From Labia minor (taxonomy: Eukaryota > Arthropoda > Insecta > Dermaptera > Spongiphoridae), in NCBI GenBank assembly GCA_963082975.1, contig OY720349.1, forward strand, positions 62,184,501 to 62,248,500: DNA of 64,000 nucleotides, written 5' to 3'. How positions within the stretch are numbered: position 1 is the stretch's first letter; each line of letters starts with the position of its first letter. This document shows, one piece after another, positions 33,912 through 45,339 of the stretch. The translations under genes were made by a program, and so were the position numbers. The notes below the pieces were generated by a model. The model saw nothing but the letters and a program-made list of their open reading frames with translations. It searched no databases and was not told the DNA's origin.

Positions 33912-36115
33912 CGGAAAATTACTATTTTATAGACTCTGAATTGGCTGAACCGATTTCTATGAAATTACATCACAATATTCTTATATACCCCTAGAGTAAC
34001 ATAGGCTATAAATTTTATTTATATGTCAACAATAACCGCAGAAATTAATTTTTTAAAGTTTATATAATTCTCCGTGTTGTTCATTCAAGAGCAGCTCGCG
34101 GCTCACTGTCGGCCTAGCGGAATCATTTCAAACAATGAATTATCATAGCTATTCCCAATCAAAGAATTATTATAATATTTCCCTTTTTATTTTAAATTCT
34201 AATATTCAAATATCAATTCAATTAGATAATTTATTCTAAAAGTTCCCATTTTAAATAATTTAATAAAATATTTAGATCATATTTATATTAACTTAATTTT
34301 TATTTATTCTTTCTATATATTTGAATATATTTCTTCTTTTCTATTTGAAAGTGAAAGGTTAAAAAATTTCGCTAAGAACATTCAATATTTCTATACACAA
34401 ATTATTCAAAGTATTGGCAAAGCGTATCACTCACAATCAGTTTAATTTGAAATTTTTATAAATTAACAAAGTGAAAATTTTTATTTGTTTAAATTTTATT
34501 ACAATGAATCAAAAAAAATTAAATATATAGATCACATGATTAAGCGAAGCAAGAAACTTGAGGGAAATAACTGTTGGACGGAGGTCGAACATGACAGAAA
34601 CTGTAAGCGAAATCTTTATATTGCGACTAATAATTTTCAAATCCCCTAGCACCACAGAATTAGATAAGTTTCTTTTAAGGAAAATAACTATGATCTAAAA
34701 AAATTAATAAATGAACTTAATAATAAAAAAACAAATAAATCAATTAATTTAAATTAATACTATTAATGAATGTATATATTGGTAATTTATCTATAGTTTT
34801 ATACCGTTAATTTTTATAAATTGTCTCAAGTCTCTATTTTTGCATTTTCTCAAGTTTCATTATAATTAAAAATATTCAATAATAATCTAGCAATGAAAAT
34901 AAAATATCAAAATGTAATGATCAAGAAATATTATACTCTATTTCACTATTATAACATATACAATACTTAAGAACCATAGGCGGAGGAAATATTAGGAGAT
35001 ATCATTGCGGGTTCAGGCCAAATCGACCAACATTAATTAAGATATTATCATTATGACAGATATTAGGAAAAAAATCGCGAATTCAATATTTCTGTTCACT
35101 AATTATTTGTAGACTTTAGTAAAACATACGCATGACTCAATATAGATCAGCATAAACTTTTTCAAATTTTGATCTTCAAATTTGTCTTGAAGGTAGTAAA
35201 GAAAAAATAAGATACGGAAATCAATTGTAAAATATTAGGTTACCCAGACGACTTAAATATAATAGGAGATTCGGCAATTGCAATTACAGATAGCGAGGAA
35301 ATATTAATGGAGGTTTGAAATTAATAGTGATAAGAAAAAATATTTAGTAACAAAGAGGAAGAGTATTAACATACAAAATCTTAAGATACAAAATGTAGAA
35401 TTTGAATATGTTGAAAAATTGAATGTAATCACAAAGGATAATAATATTTGAGAAGAATTTAAATCGGGGTTGCAATCGGGAAACGCCTGTTATCTTGCAA
35501 TAAAGAGGTTTATCTCATCAAAATTATATCAAAGGGAATATATAAAAAAATTATTTTGCCTGTAGGATAGGATTATTCCCTGCATTTATTGGCCAAAGAA
35601 AGATGAGGTCACCGGGGAATGGGGGAGACTGCATAACAAGAAATTGCATGGCCTCTCTGCATCTTCAGAAATAGTTAGGATTATAAAAGGGAAAAAGCTG
35701 CGATAGGCAGGGCACGTGGCTAGAATGGGAGAGGAAAAAGATATTGGTGGGGAGACCGATTGGAAAACCAATGACGCGTAGGAAGGGACGTAAGAGAGAT
35801 GGGACAAGGGCTCAGGATAGGGACACTTGGAGAAATGTGGTTGTTGCGGCCAAGAACTTTCGAGTATCTTTGAGCCACATACATATATATACCATATACA
35901 ATAATAAAATATATAATTAATTTACTGATTAAATAAAAATATATTTTAAATAAGAACACAAAAAGAAATGAATGTTTTATGAAATATATTGATTGAAACA
36001 AAATGGATGAAAACCTTTTACTACTTTCAACCAAATACTATGTACCACTCGGGGGTACAGGGGGCGGAGCCCCCGTCCAGGTGTGAAGAGCGCCGAAGGC
36101 GCTCTGAGCAGCTAG
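33783..36115 (+). mobile_element. Helitron 2 (2.3 kb), tandem neighbour of Helitron 1
   Basis: Same ends as Helitron 1, again between A and T (33782 and 36116), 218 bp downstream in the same orientation. It lacks about 500 bp corresponding to 31230-31730 of copy 1. The GTCT tract is at about 33876-33911. 3' hairpins are intact just before CTAG (36112-36115). Confidence 0.92.
35035..35890 (+). pseudogene. LINE reverse transcriptase fragment inside Helitron 2
   Basis: Parallel to the fragment in Helitron 1, with YPDD codons at 35241-35252. A deletion near 35563 removes the GWEAWSMTLGDES segment, and another near 35762 removes part of the RPSGKRPLGRP region. Confidence 0.8.
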
Positions 36116-36669
36116 TTTATTCTATAATTGTAAGTTGAATTCTTAAAATTTGTTTATTAAAAAGAAAAGAAAAAGAGATACAAGGAGAATTTTTTTACAC
36201 GCTTTTTTTATAATATGAAATAATATTAATATTTTTATATTCACTATTGAACGTCAGTCTAGGTTCTCCATCCACTGTTTTTCTCTTCGAATTGCACCCT
36301 ACATTGTAATTTCAAGCCTTTCCCCCTTTCGCTTTTTACCTCTTCTTGGCTGAATGGTTTTCCAAACAGTGGACAAAGCACGTGCGACTGTCTGTTCCTC
36401 GTAAATAAATCAATAGGATAAACAGATCATACACAAGGTTGTGGATGATCGGCATGTTTTAGGTTAGTGGGTGGAATGGGGAGGCACTCGTGCCTTTAGG
36501 AGCAGCTGACCCTCAACACCACCTGGGATCAACAAGAACTAAGGGAGGGGGATACCTATCGGACGCAGCCATCGGAACAACATCTACAACATCAGTCAGA
36601 TTCGATCTCTCGTCAAATGTGATTTCATTAAAATCTTTTTCCTTTCTTTTGATTAGGGTTCAAATTAAA
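36116..36669. other. Low-copy-looking DNA, GC-richer at 36240-36660
   Basis: A normal-complexity stretch with an open frame at about 36490-36687 that lacks an ATG and is broken by the hAT-like insertion. No protein is recognised. It could be part of a host exon or UTR. Confidence 0.3.
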
Positions 36670-36677
36670 CCTCCAGG

Positions 36678-37861
36678 TAGAGGGTAATATTTCCCGGATT
36701 ATTTTCGTTCCCGGGAAACGGGAAATTTAAAAATACATTTACCGGGATTCCCGGTAACCTTGGAAAATTTAATAAAATACTAAATTTTTGAGGATGAAAT
36801 TGTAAAAATATTACGAAAAAATTAAATAAATGTTGTTTTTGCAAAAAAATAAAATTAAATTAATTGAAAAATAAAAAAATACAGTAAGATATAATATGTA
36901 ATCGTCAAAATATAACATAAACATAATTATTTTCTTTTACTTGTTTAGAAAATAACATTTTAGAAACGAGAGGCAATCAAGGGATATATCGTCTAAAACG
37001 GAGATCCTTCATATTATTGGAGTAACGATTAGTTATTCCTTTTTATTTTTTTATTTTTTTATTTTTTTTCTGCATTACTTATGTTCGATTTATTTATTTT
37101 TTGGCATTTTTTTTATATTTTGTTTTTCTTATTTTAGTTTTTCTTTACTGTATATATCTAAAAGATGGAAAACTGATAGTGAAGTCTGTGATTTGGATGT
37201 TTTTGCTATTTTTTTATCACCACCCAAAAAGGTGGACTGAAATAACATACGGAATGTTTGTATATATATATATATCTTGAATAAATAAATAATAATATTT
37301 ATTTATTTATCAAAAAATATAATTAGGTCTTTACCTTACTCGCTCTCAACTATTTATATTAATTTAACTTAAGGGGTAGGTGATGGAGAGGGGTTAGTTT
37401 CAAGAATTACTCTCTTTCCAAATGGTCAAGTATAATAGTGTATTTTATTATTGTTACCTGTTCAAAAACCATTTTATATAGAAACCTTACCAAGGGTTCA
37501 GGTATGGGAATTAAAACAGACCCCAGCTTGTGAAATCGAATTTTAAGTCTAAAATTTGATTGACATTATAAGTTATCCCGTGCAGATATATAACTATATA
37601 TATATAAAATTAAATACAAAATAATTTGCTAATGGCAATTGCCGTCTGCCAGAGTTCACTGTAAAAAAACTCAAAAAATAGAAAAATTATAAAGAAAAAT
37701 TAAATGGAGAGAAAGAGAGAAAGTAATAGAAAAAAAATTATAACAAAGGCAAATGTATGTATCTATACTTGTATTTTATATTTATTATGACTATTTCAGT
37801 TAACAAACAAAGATTTCGGATTCGGCATAATAATTTGTTTTTTTTCGGGAATAACCCTCTA
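36678..37861 (+). mobile_element. hAT-like non-autonomous element, copy 1, with 8-bp target duplication
   Basis: CCTCCAGG stands perfectly at 36670-36677 and 37862-37869. The ends are inverted: TAGAGGGTAATATTTCCCGG on the left, and on the right the complement of TAGAGGGTTATTCCCG. 8-bp duplications and TAGAGG-type ends fit the hAT superfamily. The left part is rich in CCCGGGAAA words. No transposase is visible. Orientation is arbitrary. Related copies lie at 50029-51357 (partial) and 62615-64000. Confidence 0.85.
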
Positions 37862-38121
37862 CCTCCAGGAGAGGAAAAAATTAATATAAAAAAATTAGAT
37901 TCTTTTAAAATTTTGAATTCCTAAATAATCATGAAATTAGGAAATTCTTTCTAAATGCAAATTAATCATCAAAAATGGAAAAATAACTTTCCGAATTGCA
38001 ATTAATCGATAGATTCCAATGCCAAAATGTTATTATTTCGATTATCTTAATCATAATAAATATTTTAATAATATTGTTTCCCTAAGAATTTCTAATAAAT
38101 CATATATTGTGACTAAAATGT

Positions 38122-38592
38122 TTCAGGAATTTTTTTTTATCGATATTCGTGGTGTGGTACATCATGAATACGTTCCAGAGGGACAAACGGTTAATAAGGA
38201 GTAATAAGTGACTGTTTTGAGGCGTTCTTGTGAACAGGTCCGTTGTGTTCGGCCGGAATTGTGGACAGACAATTGGTAGATTTTGCACCACAATAACGCG
38301 CCATCTCATCGAGCCACGATTGTGATCGCATTTAAGGCAAAACACTCGATAAATATCACAGATCTGGCCCCGTGTGACTTTTTCCCTCTTTCATAAACTA
38401 AAATTGCCACTCCGGGGAACCCGTTTTGACTCCATACTGACCATAAAACAGAATGCGACCAGAGAGCTGAACGCCATCCCGGCCAACGCCTATAAAAAAT
38501 GTTTCGAAGATTGGAAGAAGCGTTGGCATATGTGTGTTGCTTCAGAAGGGGCATATTTTGAAGGAGACAAAATAAATATTGAAGAAGATTAA
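38122..38592 (+). pseudogene. mariner transposase remnant (catalytic domain)
   Basis: Reads FIDIRGVVHHEYVPEGQTVN (first catalytic Asp region), then VRPELW, ILHHNNAPSHRA and LAPCDFFPL, then after a frame change near 38395 GTRFDSI, NAYKKCFEDWKKRW and GAYFEGDKINIEED, stop at 38590-38592. This is the DD34D domain of Tc1/mariner transposases, close to the SETMAR-type mariners. Three in-frame stops (TAA TAA at about 38203, TAG at about 38276) and the frame change kill it. The second catalytic Asp, normally HHDNAPSH, is Asn. The HPPYSP segment before the third Asp is missing. The N-terminal DNA-binding domain and both terminal repeats were not found. Confidence 0.88.
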
Positions 38593-39709
38593 CTATTTTG
38601 CCTTTTATTAACTAACTTACTAACTAATTAAATAAATAATCAATATGAAAGATTCTACCATTATATATCCAACCGTTTAGACATTATTCGTCAAAATTCT
38701 AAGTCAGTACAATAATTTATATAAAAAAGTAAGAAAATTATGATTTTTATATTACAAGAGAGTAACGGACCAATATATTTAGAACTAATATCATTTGGCT
38801 AAGAGATTCTTAATTCTTTTAACACCAAAAAATTGTAACCAAAAAAATGTGTAACTGTGAGAATTAGATGAAGAACTTGTTCAAAAGATAAAAATAAACT
38901 TTTCTAAATTATCAAAAGAAAATTTAAATTAACAAGACTACTGATAGCAATCAACAAAAACTTAGGTCATTTAAAAAATATATATTAGTAAAAGTTAAAA
39001 ATAAAATTATTGTATACAAAACCATTGATTAGAAACACATTGTCAAAGTGCATTCAATGTAAAAACCAGATTGAACTATCATTTACCTACGTAGTGAAAC
39101 TAATTGGGACTTTTTTAGGTAAAACAAAAGTTTACATGTATGACAAAAAGAGATTCATTTCAAAATTTTTCGATGGATTGATGTGGATATCTGAACTTAA
39201 ATTCTAGTACAATAATATGTTCGTTAAAATCTGTAAAGAACTACAAGAATGAATGAATTGAGAGATGGAATGTCAAAGTGATCAAGCAATTTTTAATTCG
39301 AAAGGAAATAGAGTAGAGTTTCAATTCACCTACTTCATCTCATCAAGGAGGAGTATGCAAAAGATCTGTTCAATTACAGTTTTTATTTTTAATTAATTTC
39401 AATAGTATTCAAAATGGTTGAATTATAATAATAAAATTGTCTAAAACATAAATGAATTTTTACCTTGCATGTTTTAATTAAAGATTAAATATTATGTTTG
39501 CATATATATGCATATAATTGATTGAATATATATATATATGAAATAAAATCATATTAAATTTTATGTACATGCGATGAAAAAAAAAATTAAAATATTGTTT
39601 GAAACAAAAAACATTCACAAATGAAAAACCCTAGATATTTAATAAAGAAATAAATTATAATGGTTTTAACATGTCTTTTGATTCTCTTCAAAAATATTTG
39701 TTACTAGTT
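38593..39709. other. AT-rich DNA, nothing recognised
   Basis: No repeat or protein recognised. Confidence 0.5.
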
Positions 39710-39723
39710 TATTTTCCTTAAAT

Positions 39724-39874
39724 TATTATTATTATTATTATTATTATTTTCGAATAGACCCTGAGGATTATGAATAGCTTTAAAGAGAAATGATTAATTA
39801 TTGAATTTCCTTAGGCTCGAACTCGAGTCTTCAGTGTGGTAGACTGTCGTACTAACCACTAAATCACTGAAGAG
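39724..39874 (-). mobile_element. tRNA-derived SINE with 14-bp target duplications
   Basis: TATTTTCCTTAAAT occurs perfectly at 39710-39723 and 39875-39888. On the minus strand the insert starts with a tRNA-like head: TTTAGTGGTTAGTAC (A box) and GAGTTCGAGCC (B box), with a four-pair anticodon stem around CTACCAC. The acceptor stem does not close. An unrelated body of about 60 bp and an AAT-repeat tail follow. These are the classic parts of a LINE-mobilised SINE. The perfect duplications suggest a fairly recent insertion. Confidence 0.88.
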
Positions 39875-39888
39875 TATTTTCCTTAAAT

Positions 39889-41533
39889 ATTGTGATAAAA
39901 TATTTAAAATATTAAAAAATTAAATATTCCAAATGGAAAATTTCAATGGAAAATTGATCAATGGAAAGTGAACTTTAAAATTCGAAACGATATATGGAGA
40001 AACCAAAAGAAAATTATTTAATTTTATTTAAAGAATTCTAAATACGAATATTTTTTTAAATTATTTAATTAGCATAATTTCATGTTAGAATCGTATATGA
40101 ATATATAAAATTAATATTCTTATTTATCCGTATTTTAACATAATTATGGATTTGATCATTATTTATTAAATTTTTAAAAAATTAATTTTTTTGAAAGTAA
40201 TTAAAATATTAAAATGGCCGCTTCGTTCTAGAAGCAAAAATAATAATACACAATTAAATGATTATAGAGCGTAGAAATGAAGTAAAATTATATTGTAATC
40301 ACTAAGGAAGTACTACTAAAATAAGTATAAACTAATTTCTTAAAATCTTGATTTCATTAAAAATTCCTCCATCCAGGATTTGATCCTGGTCTGAATACAT
40401 TCAATATATATATATTAAAAAATGAATTTTTAGGTATATCTGAGAAATATAAAAATAAATAATATGAATGTATTAACAAGTTTTCTTTTTAAAATAAGCT
40501 TACTTCTTTTTATATATAAATAAAAGAGAATATTAAAATTTTAAATTAAAAATATTTGATTTTGTCATTATATTAATTTGCTAATAATTAATCAAATAAC
40601 ATTAATTTAAAAAGTAAAAATAAAAAAAAACTAAATTACGCTGGTATAAAAGACATACTTATATTTATAATTTCATTTTATTTTAGTAAATCTTTATAAA
40701 TATAAATATATTTTAATTATTTTGATAAGAATAGTTATTCTAGTTTTTTTTTAATTCTCACTTCTCTGTCATTCTCTTAACACACATGTTGTATCCTGTT
40801 TAAATCCATCATTATTATCAATACTTAAAATGCTTAATACGTTTCTGATAATTTATTAGGCAGTGATGGGCCGAGGGGTTCCAATCTGAAAGAGGATGAT
40901 GTTCAATTTCCCTTCTCTCCAACCATGCTCCTCCCTGCATATTTACAATGAGAAATGATTATCATCTAATGTCGGGATTAGCTCTAACCAATGCACATCT
41001 GGCCGTGGCTGATGTTTAAATACCAAATCTCCTATCTCAATTTATAGCTTTTAAGCGGTTCTATTTGGATTTATATTCCTTGTGTATTTATCTATACCTC
41101 TTCCGCTCATATTGCTGGTCCCATTATTAATTATTTGATATGGGAGCAAAAGGAATGTCCATTTCATTTACTAATTTATTTATTAAATACCATATAAGAA
41201 CAAAAAATGTTTTAGAATGACAAAGTGGAGAAATAATCTATATTGAGAAAGAGTTAAGGCCATTTTTAGTTGACTTTTGTTAGTACAAAGAATACAGAGA
41301 ATAGAAATTGAATATATTAGGTCAGAGAAGGCCTGTGCCACAAAGTTATAAAAAGTGATTATGAAGTAACTGATTGACACAATAAAATTACTTTCACTAT
41401 GGAGAAAAAACCTTCTTTTCCCCTCAAAGACAAATAAAGAGTAAAAACGAGATATGAAAAAGCTAAGTTGCATATGAACTTGTCTCTTTATTCAAAATGA
41501 TGCTTGGTGGAACTATAGAAAGAAATTTAATCT
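39889..41533. other. Unassigned
   Basis: A lone T-arm-like word (GGATCAAATCC on the minus strand at about 40375) may be a SINE scrap. 40850-41150 is of normal complexity with no gene recognised. Confidence 0.4.
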
Positions 41534-42280
41534 TCTATATATATAAAAAAAGGATTTTGTCTGCACATTGCTCAGAATTTAAAAATTTTTGCATATCTTC
41601 GCGTTTCATGACCTCTAGAATCCAAAAGTGACTTGAGAATTTTTCATGTCTGTCTGTCTGTCGGTCTGTCTGTCCGGAAAATTACTATTTTATAGACTCA
41701 GAATTGGCTGAATCGATTTCTTTGAAATTACATCACAATATTCTTATATACCCCTAGAGTAACATAGGCTATAAATTTTATTAATATTTAATCAATAACC
41801 GCAGAAATTAATTTTTTAAAGTTTATATAATTCTCCGTGTTGTTCATTCAAGAGCGTCTATCGGCTCACTGTCCCTAGCGGAAGCATTTTAAACAATGAA
41901 TTATCATAGCGATTCCCAATTAAAGAATTATTATAATATTTCACTTTTTATTTTAAATTCTAATATTCAAATATCAATGCATTTAAATCATTTATTCTAA
42001 AAGTTCTCATTTTAATTAATTTAATAAAATATTTATTAGATCATATTTTTATCATAAATTATTTTTTATTTAATTGAATATTTCTTCTTTTCTATAATAT
42101 ATATAATATAATAATATATAAATTTTATCATTGAATAATAAAAAAAAATATTATTTAGTATTTTATGAAGTGAAAATATATAAAAATTAAAATATGGTGA
42201 TATAAAGTTATTTTAAATTTTTGACATTTTTAAATTGGGTATATTTTTTAAATTTATTAAAATGTTTTTTATTATTATTA
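41534..42280 (+). mobile_element. Helitron 3a, 5' part only
   Basis: Starts TCTATATATATAAAA and carries the short GTCT tract (41650-41673) and GGCTGAATCGATTTCTTTGA. Collinear with Helitron 1 including its extra AT-rich block, then interrupted by the small Helitron at 42281. No 3' end was found. Confidence 0.82.
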
Positions 42281-42598
42281 TCTATATATATAAAAAAAGG
42301 TTTTTGTCTGCACATTGCTCAGAATTTAAAATTTTTTGCAGACCTTTCATGATCTTTGGAAGCCAAAAGTGAGTTTAGAATTTTTTATATTTGTCTGTCT
42401 GACCGAAAAATTTTGACGTTAATTATATCACAGTATTCTTACATATCTCTATGAATGTTTTATGTAATATACTGATTGAAACAAAATGGATGAAAACCTT
42501 TTACTACTGTCAAGCAAATACTATGTACCACTCGGGGGTACAGGGGGCGGAGCCCCCGTCTAGGTGTGAAGAGCGCCGAAGGCGCTCTGAGCAGCTAG
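42281..42598 (+). mobile_element. Mini-Helitron 3b (318 bp)
   Basis: A complete TC...CTAG element between A (42280) and T (42599) with both 3' hairpins. It consists of only about 150 bp from each end of the Helitron 1 type. It sits inside or against Helitron 3a. Confidence 0.9.
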
Positions 42599-43171
42599 TA
42601 TTTTATAAACTAGTAATATATAATAATTAAATATATACATATATAAACTGTGGAACCGGTGCGGGAGTTTTACCAAATTATTATGTGGTGGAGCCAAGAT
42701 ATTTTGTAATTAAGTGTAATTTCCACGACTTGGTTTAAAATAGTACAGTATTATAAATATTTTATTAAGATAAAGATTGAATATTAAGATTAATAGGTGA
42801 ACTATTTATCAAATTGTAGAGATAATTGTGAAAGAATAGAAATTAGATGGAGATATATTTGAATAGCGACATGTGAAGGCAAGAATTTCACTAGCGCCAT
42901 GGCAATAAATACCAAATATTATGTACATGATACAATATAAGTACTTTATTATTAAATTACCAAAGATTCTTAATTATATATATATATATAGTAAAATACT
43001 TTATATTAATACATTTATCTTAAAATAAACATGTAAAGATTTTGACTTAATAAAAACTAATTAGTAAAAAAAATCAATAAATTTTTTTTATTTATGTTTT
43101 TCCAAATTTCATTTGCGAGTATTAGCTACAAAATATTAATTTACCAAGTTTATTTAATAATATTTTAAATA
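42599..43171. other. Unassigned AT-rich DNA
   Basis: Nothing recognised. Confidence 0.5.
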
Positions 43172-43462
43172 AATAAGTTGACCTGTGGCCAGGTCCGAAC
43201 CTACCGACGGTTTAAAGTTAATTAATTTCCAGCTACAGAAACAATTCAAATAATTTTAATATATCTATTAATGTAATAAAAAACAGATAGGTATATAACA
43301 TAAATATTTAAAATTTTATTTTATTTATAATATATAAGTAGTAGCTGGCTGTGACGTAATGAAGGGCTGGGTGACGTCATATAATTTAAAATTAAGAAAA
43401 AACCACATATGAAATTTGGTGTGAAAACAATACATCCCTTACTAACGAAGGGTCGGTAAAAA
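43172..43462 (-). mobile_element. HLE-B copy 7, internally deleted
   Basis: Both ends are kept but about 340 bp are gone, including the CGGA tract and the conserved core. One TGACGTCA remains at about 43372-43379. Confidence 0.88.
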
Positions 43463-45255
43463 TTAAATAAAATTGGGTTTATTCACGGATGATATTATTA
43501 TTTATGTAAACCGAGACATTTTTATCTCCAGGAGAATTTTTGCGGGGACACAGGGACAGAATACACATAAGAATAAGCAAAATGATCGTATGGGATTTGT
43601 AAGTCAACTAAAGAATAAGAATATTTGATCTATCAAAATTAAAAAAATTTTTAGGAGATCTAATTTTATTTATTTATTTAAAATAAGTTGTACCACATGT
43701 TTGTTTATAATTAACAAAAATTATACATTAAGTTAATTTTTTAAATAAGCTTAACTATATATATATATATTTTATTTCTTTCCAAATATGATTTATCAGT
43801 ACAATGATAAGAAAAAAATTTGATAATTTATTAATATTAAATTATTATTGAGAATAGATATATTCGATTACAATATATTTATATTCATATGAAATAATTT
43901 CCATAATAAAAAAAAATAAAATATTTTTAAATTTGGTAAGTTAAAAAGAAATAATAATTAAAAAGAGTTATATTTTTACAATAGATATGATTTTTTTTTT
44001 TGGTGATGTTTGCATTTTAATTTTAAATTGAGAAATTATAATAATAATATTTAAAATATATCAAAGTTTAAATTATGAAATTGTATATTTCAAAATGAAA
44101 ATAAAAAGTTAAAGAAAATAATCGCGATATTCAATTATTTTTTTTATTATTAATTAAATTACAAAAAACAATTGAATATTTAATAGGGCCTCCTCCTTTC
44201 CCCATAAATTAGCCCTTCCAAGCCTCGCCTTCCGAAATTTAGAAAAAGTAATAATAAAGAAAGTTTGCCTTAAAAAAAAAGATTAAAAAAAAAATAAGGC
44301 GTTTGGTCTGTAGCCTCTTTGAATCAGCTGAGAGTGCCTTTGATTTTTTGGATTTCGAAATGAAATCGCGAAATTTGGGGCAACCTGAAATAAAACCTAC
44401 CTAGTAAGGGAGTGAGTGCACAGCCTCCATCAAATTGGATGGAAGGCCCATGCTAATCGAAAAAGCCCTGCGCTCAAAAGGTAACCAACAATTTGTTCCT
44501 GTTCAGGCTAATCCCATTTTGGAACTGTGCTGAATTACCTTCCCGAATTCCCGTTCATCCAATCCACCTCAAATACACTCTCAGTAATACAAAATGGCAC
44601 AATTCAGACCTGCATGCAATCCATCCCTTAAATAATAGCATGGCATTTGTTTTATCCACCCACATTTTATTTATTTATTAATTCTAATCTAATCTATGAA
44701 TTAGTAAGATGAGAACATGCATGGATGTAGGAGGCAACCACCTGAAAATTCCTAACAAATTTATATCAAAAAAAGCCACCCTCCCAGTATAACGCATCGA
44801 AACCTACTAATTCTAAAAATACCTTTGTCTCTTCTGCCTCCTTTATCAATGCTTCTTCTTGAAAGATGTACTCTGAAATTCCCTAATCTCACTAAATTCT
44901 GTCATATAATTTAATATATTTCTCTATAATCATTAAATAATCATTTAATAAAAATTCATTGTAATTTAATTCTACTTTCTATATTCTATTAAACTTTACT
45001 TTAAATATTATATTTACATTTTCTATTTTAAAGTGCGCCATGCTAAATAAATAACAATTATTACTTACATTTGGAGAGCTGTATTTAAATCATTTCATCG
45101 TCATGAAGGATGGAGAAGATATTCAAGAATTCCAATCAACATTCAGTAGCAGGAACGAAGATTGAAACATGAAATAGAAGAAGAAAAATAACTTATTAGT
45201 TTATAATCAATAAATATAAATTGAATTAAAAATAAAATTAATAATAAATACTGAC
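43463..45255. other. Unassigned; normal-complexity stretch at about 44190-44640
   Basis: The stretch resembles low-copy DNA and gives no recognised protein. The rest is AT-rich. On the minus strand a good donor word GTAAGT occurs at about 45068. Confidence 0.35.
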
Positions 45256-45339
45256 CTCGGAGTTAATAAAGGGTTGATATTTCTCGCAGATTAAACTCGA
45301 AGAACAGCTCGTAGACTTGAATTGATGTCCATCACTCTC
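45256..45339 (-). CDS. Possible small host exon, protein not recognised
   Basis: On the minus strand a T-rich run ends in TTTATCGAG, followed by 84 bp open in one frame (including ESDGHQFKSTSCSS and ICEKYQPFINSE). Directly after it comes GAG|GTCAGT, a fair 5' splice site. Length is a multiple of three. The composition is unlike the surrounding AT-rich chance frames. No partner exon is certain, so this stays a guess. Confidence 0.22.

Noticed and set aside
36490..36687. 65-codon frame in the GC-richer stretch
   Set aside because: Starts at GTG, has no recognised domain and runs into the hAT-like terminal repeat. Kept only as part of an unassigned stretch.
37251..37330. TA and AAAT/TTTA runs as origins or attachment sites
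   Set aside because: Simple sequence within the hAT-like element, present also in its second copy; no supporting structure.
40365..40400. tRNA suggested by a T-arm-like palindrome
   Set aside because: A good T arm only; the upstream half of a tRNA is absent. At most a SINE scrap.
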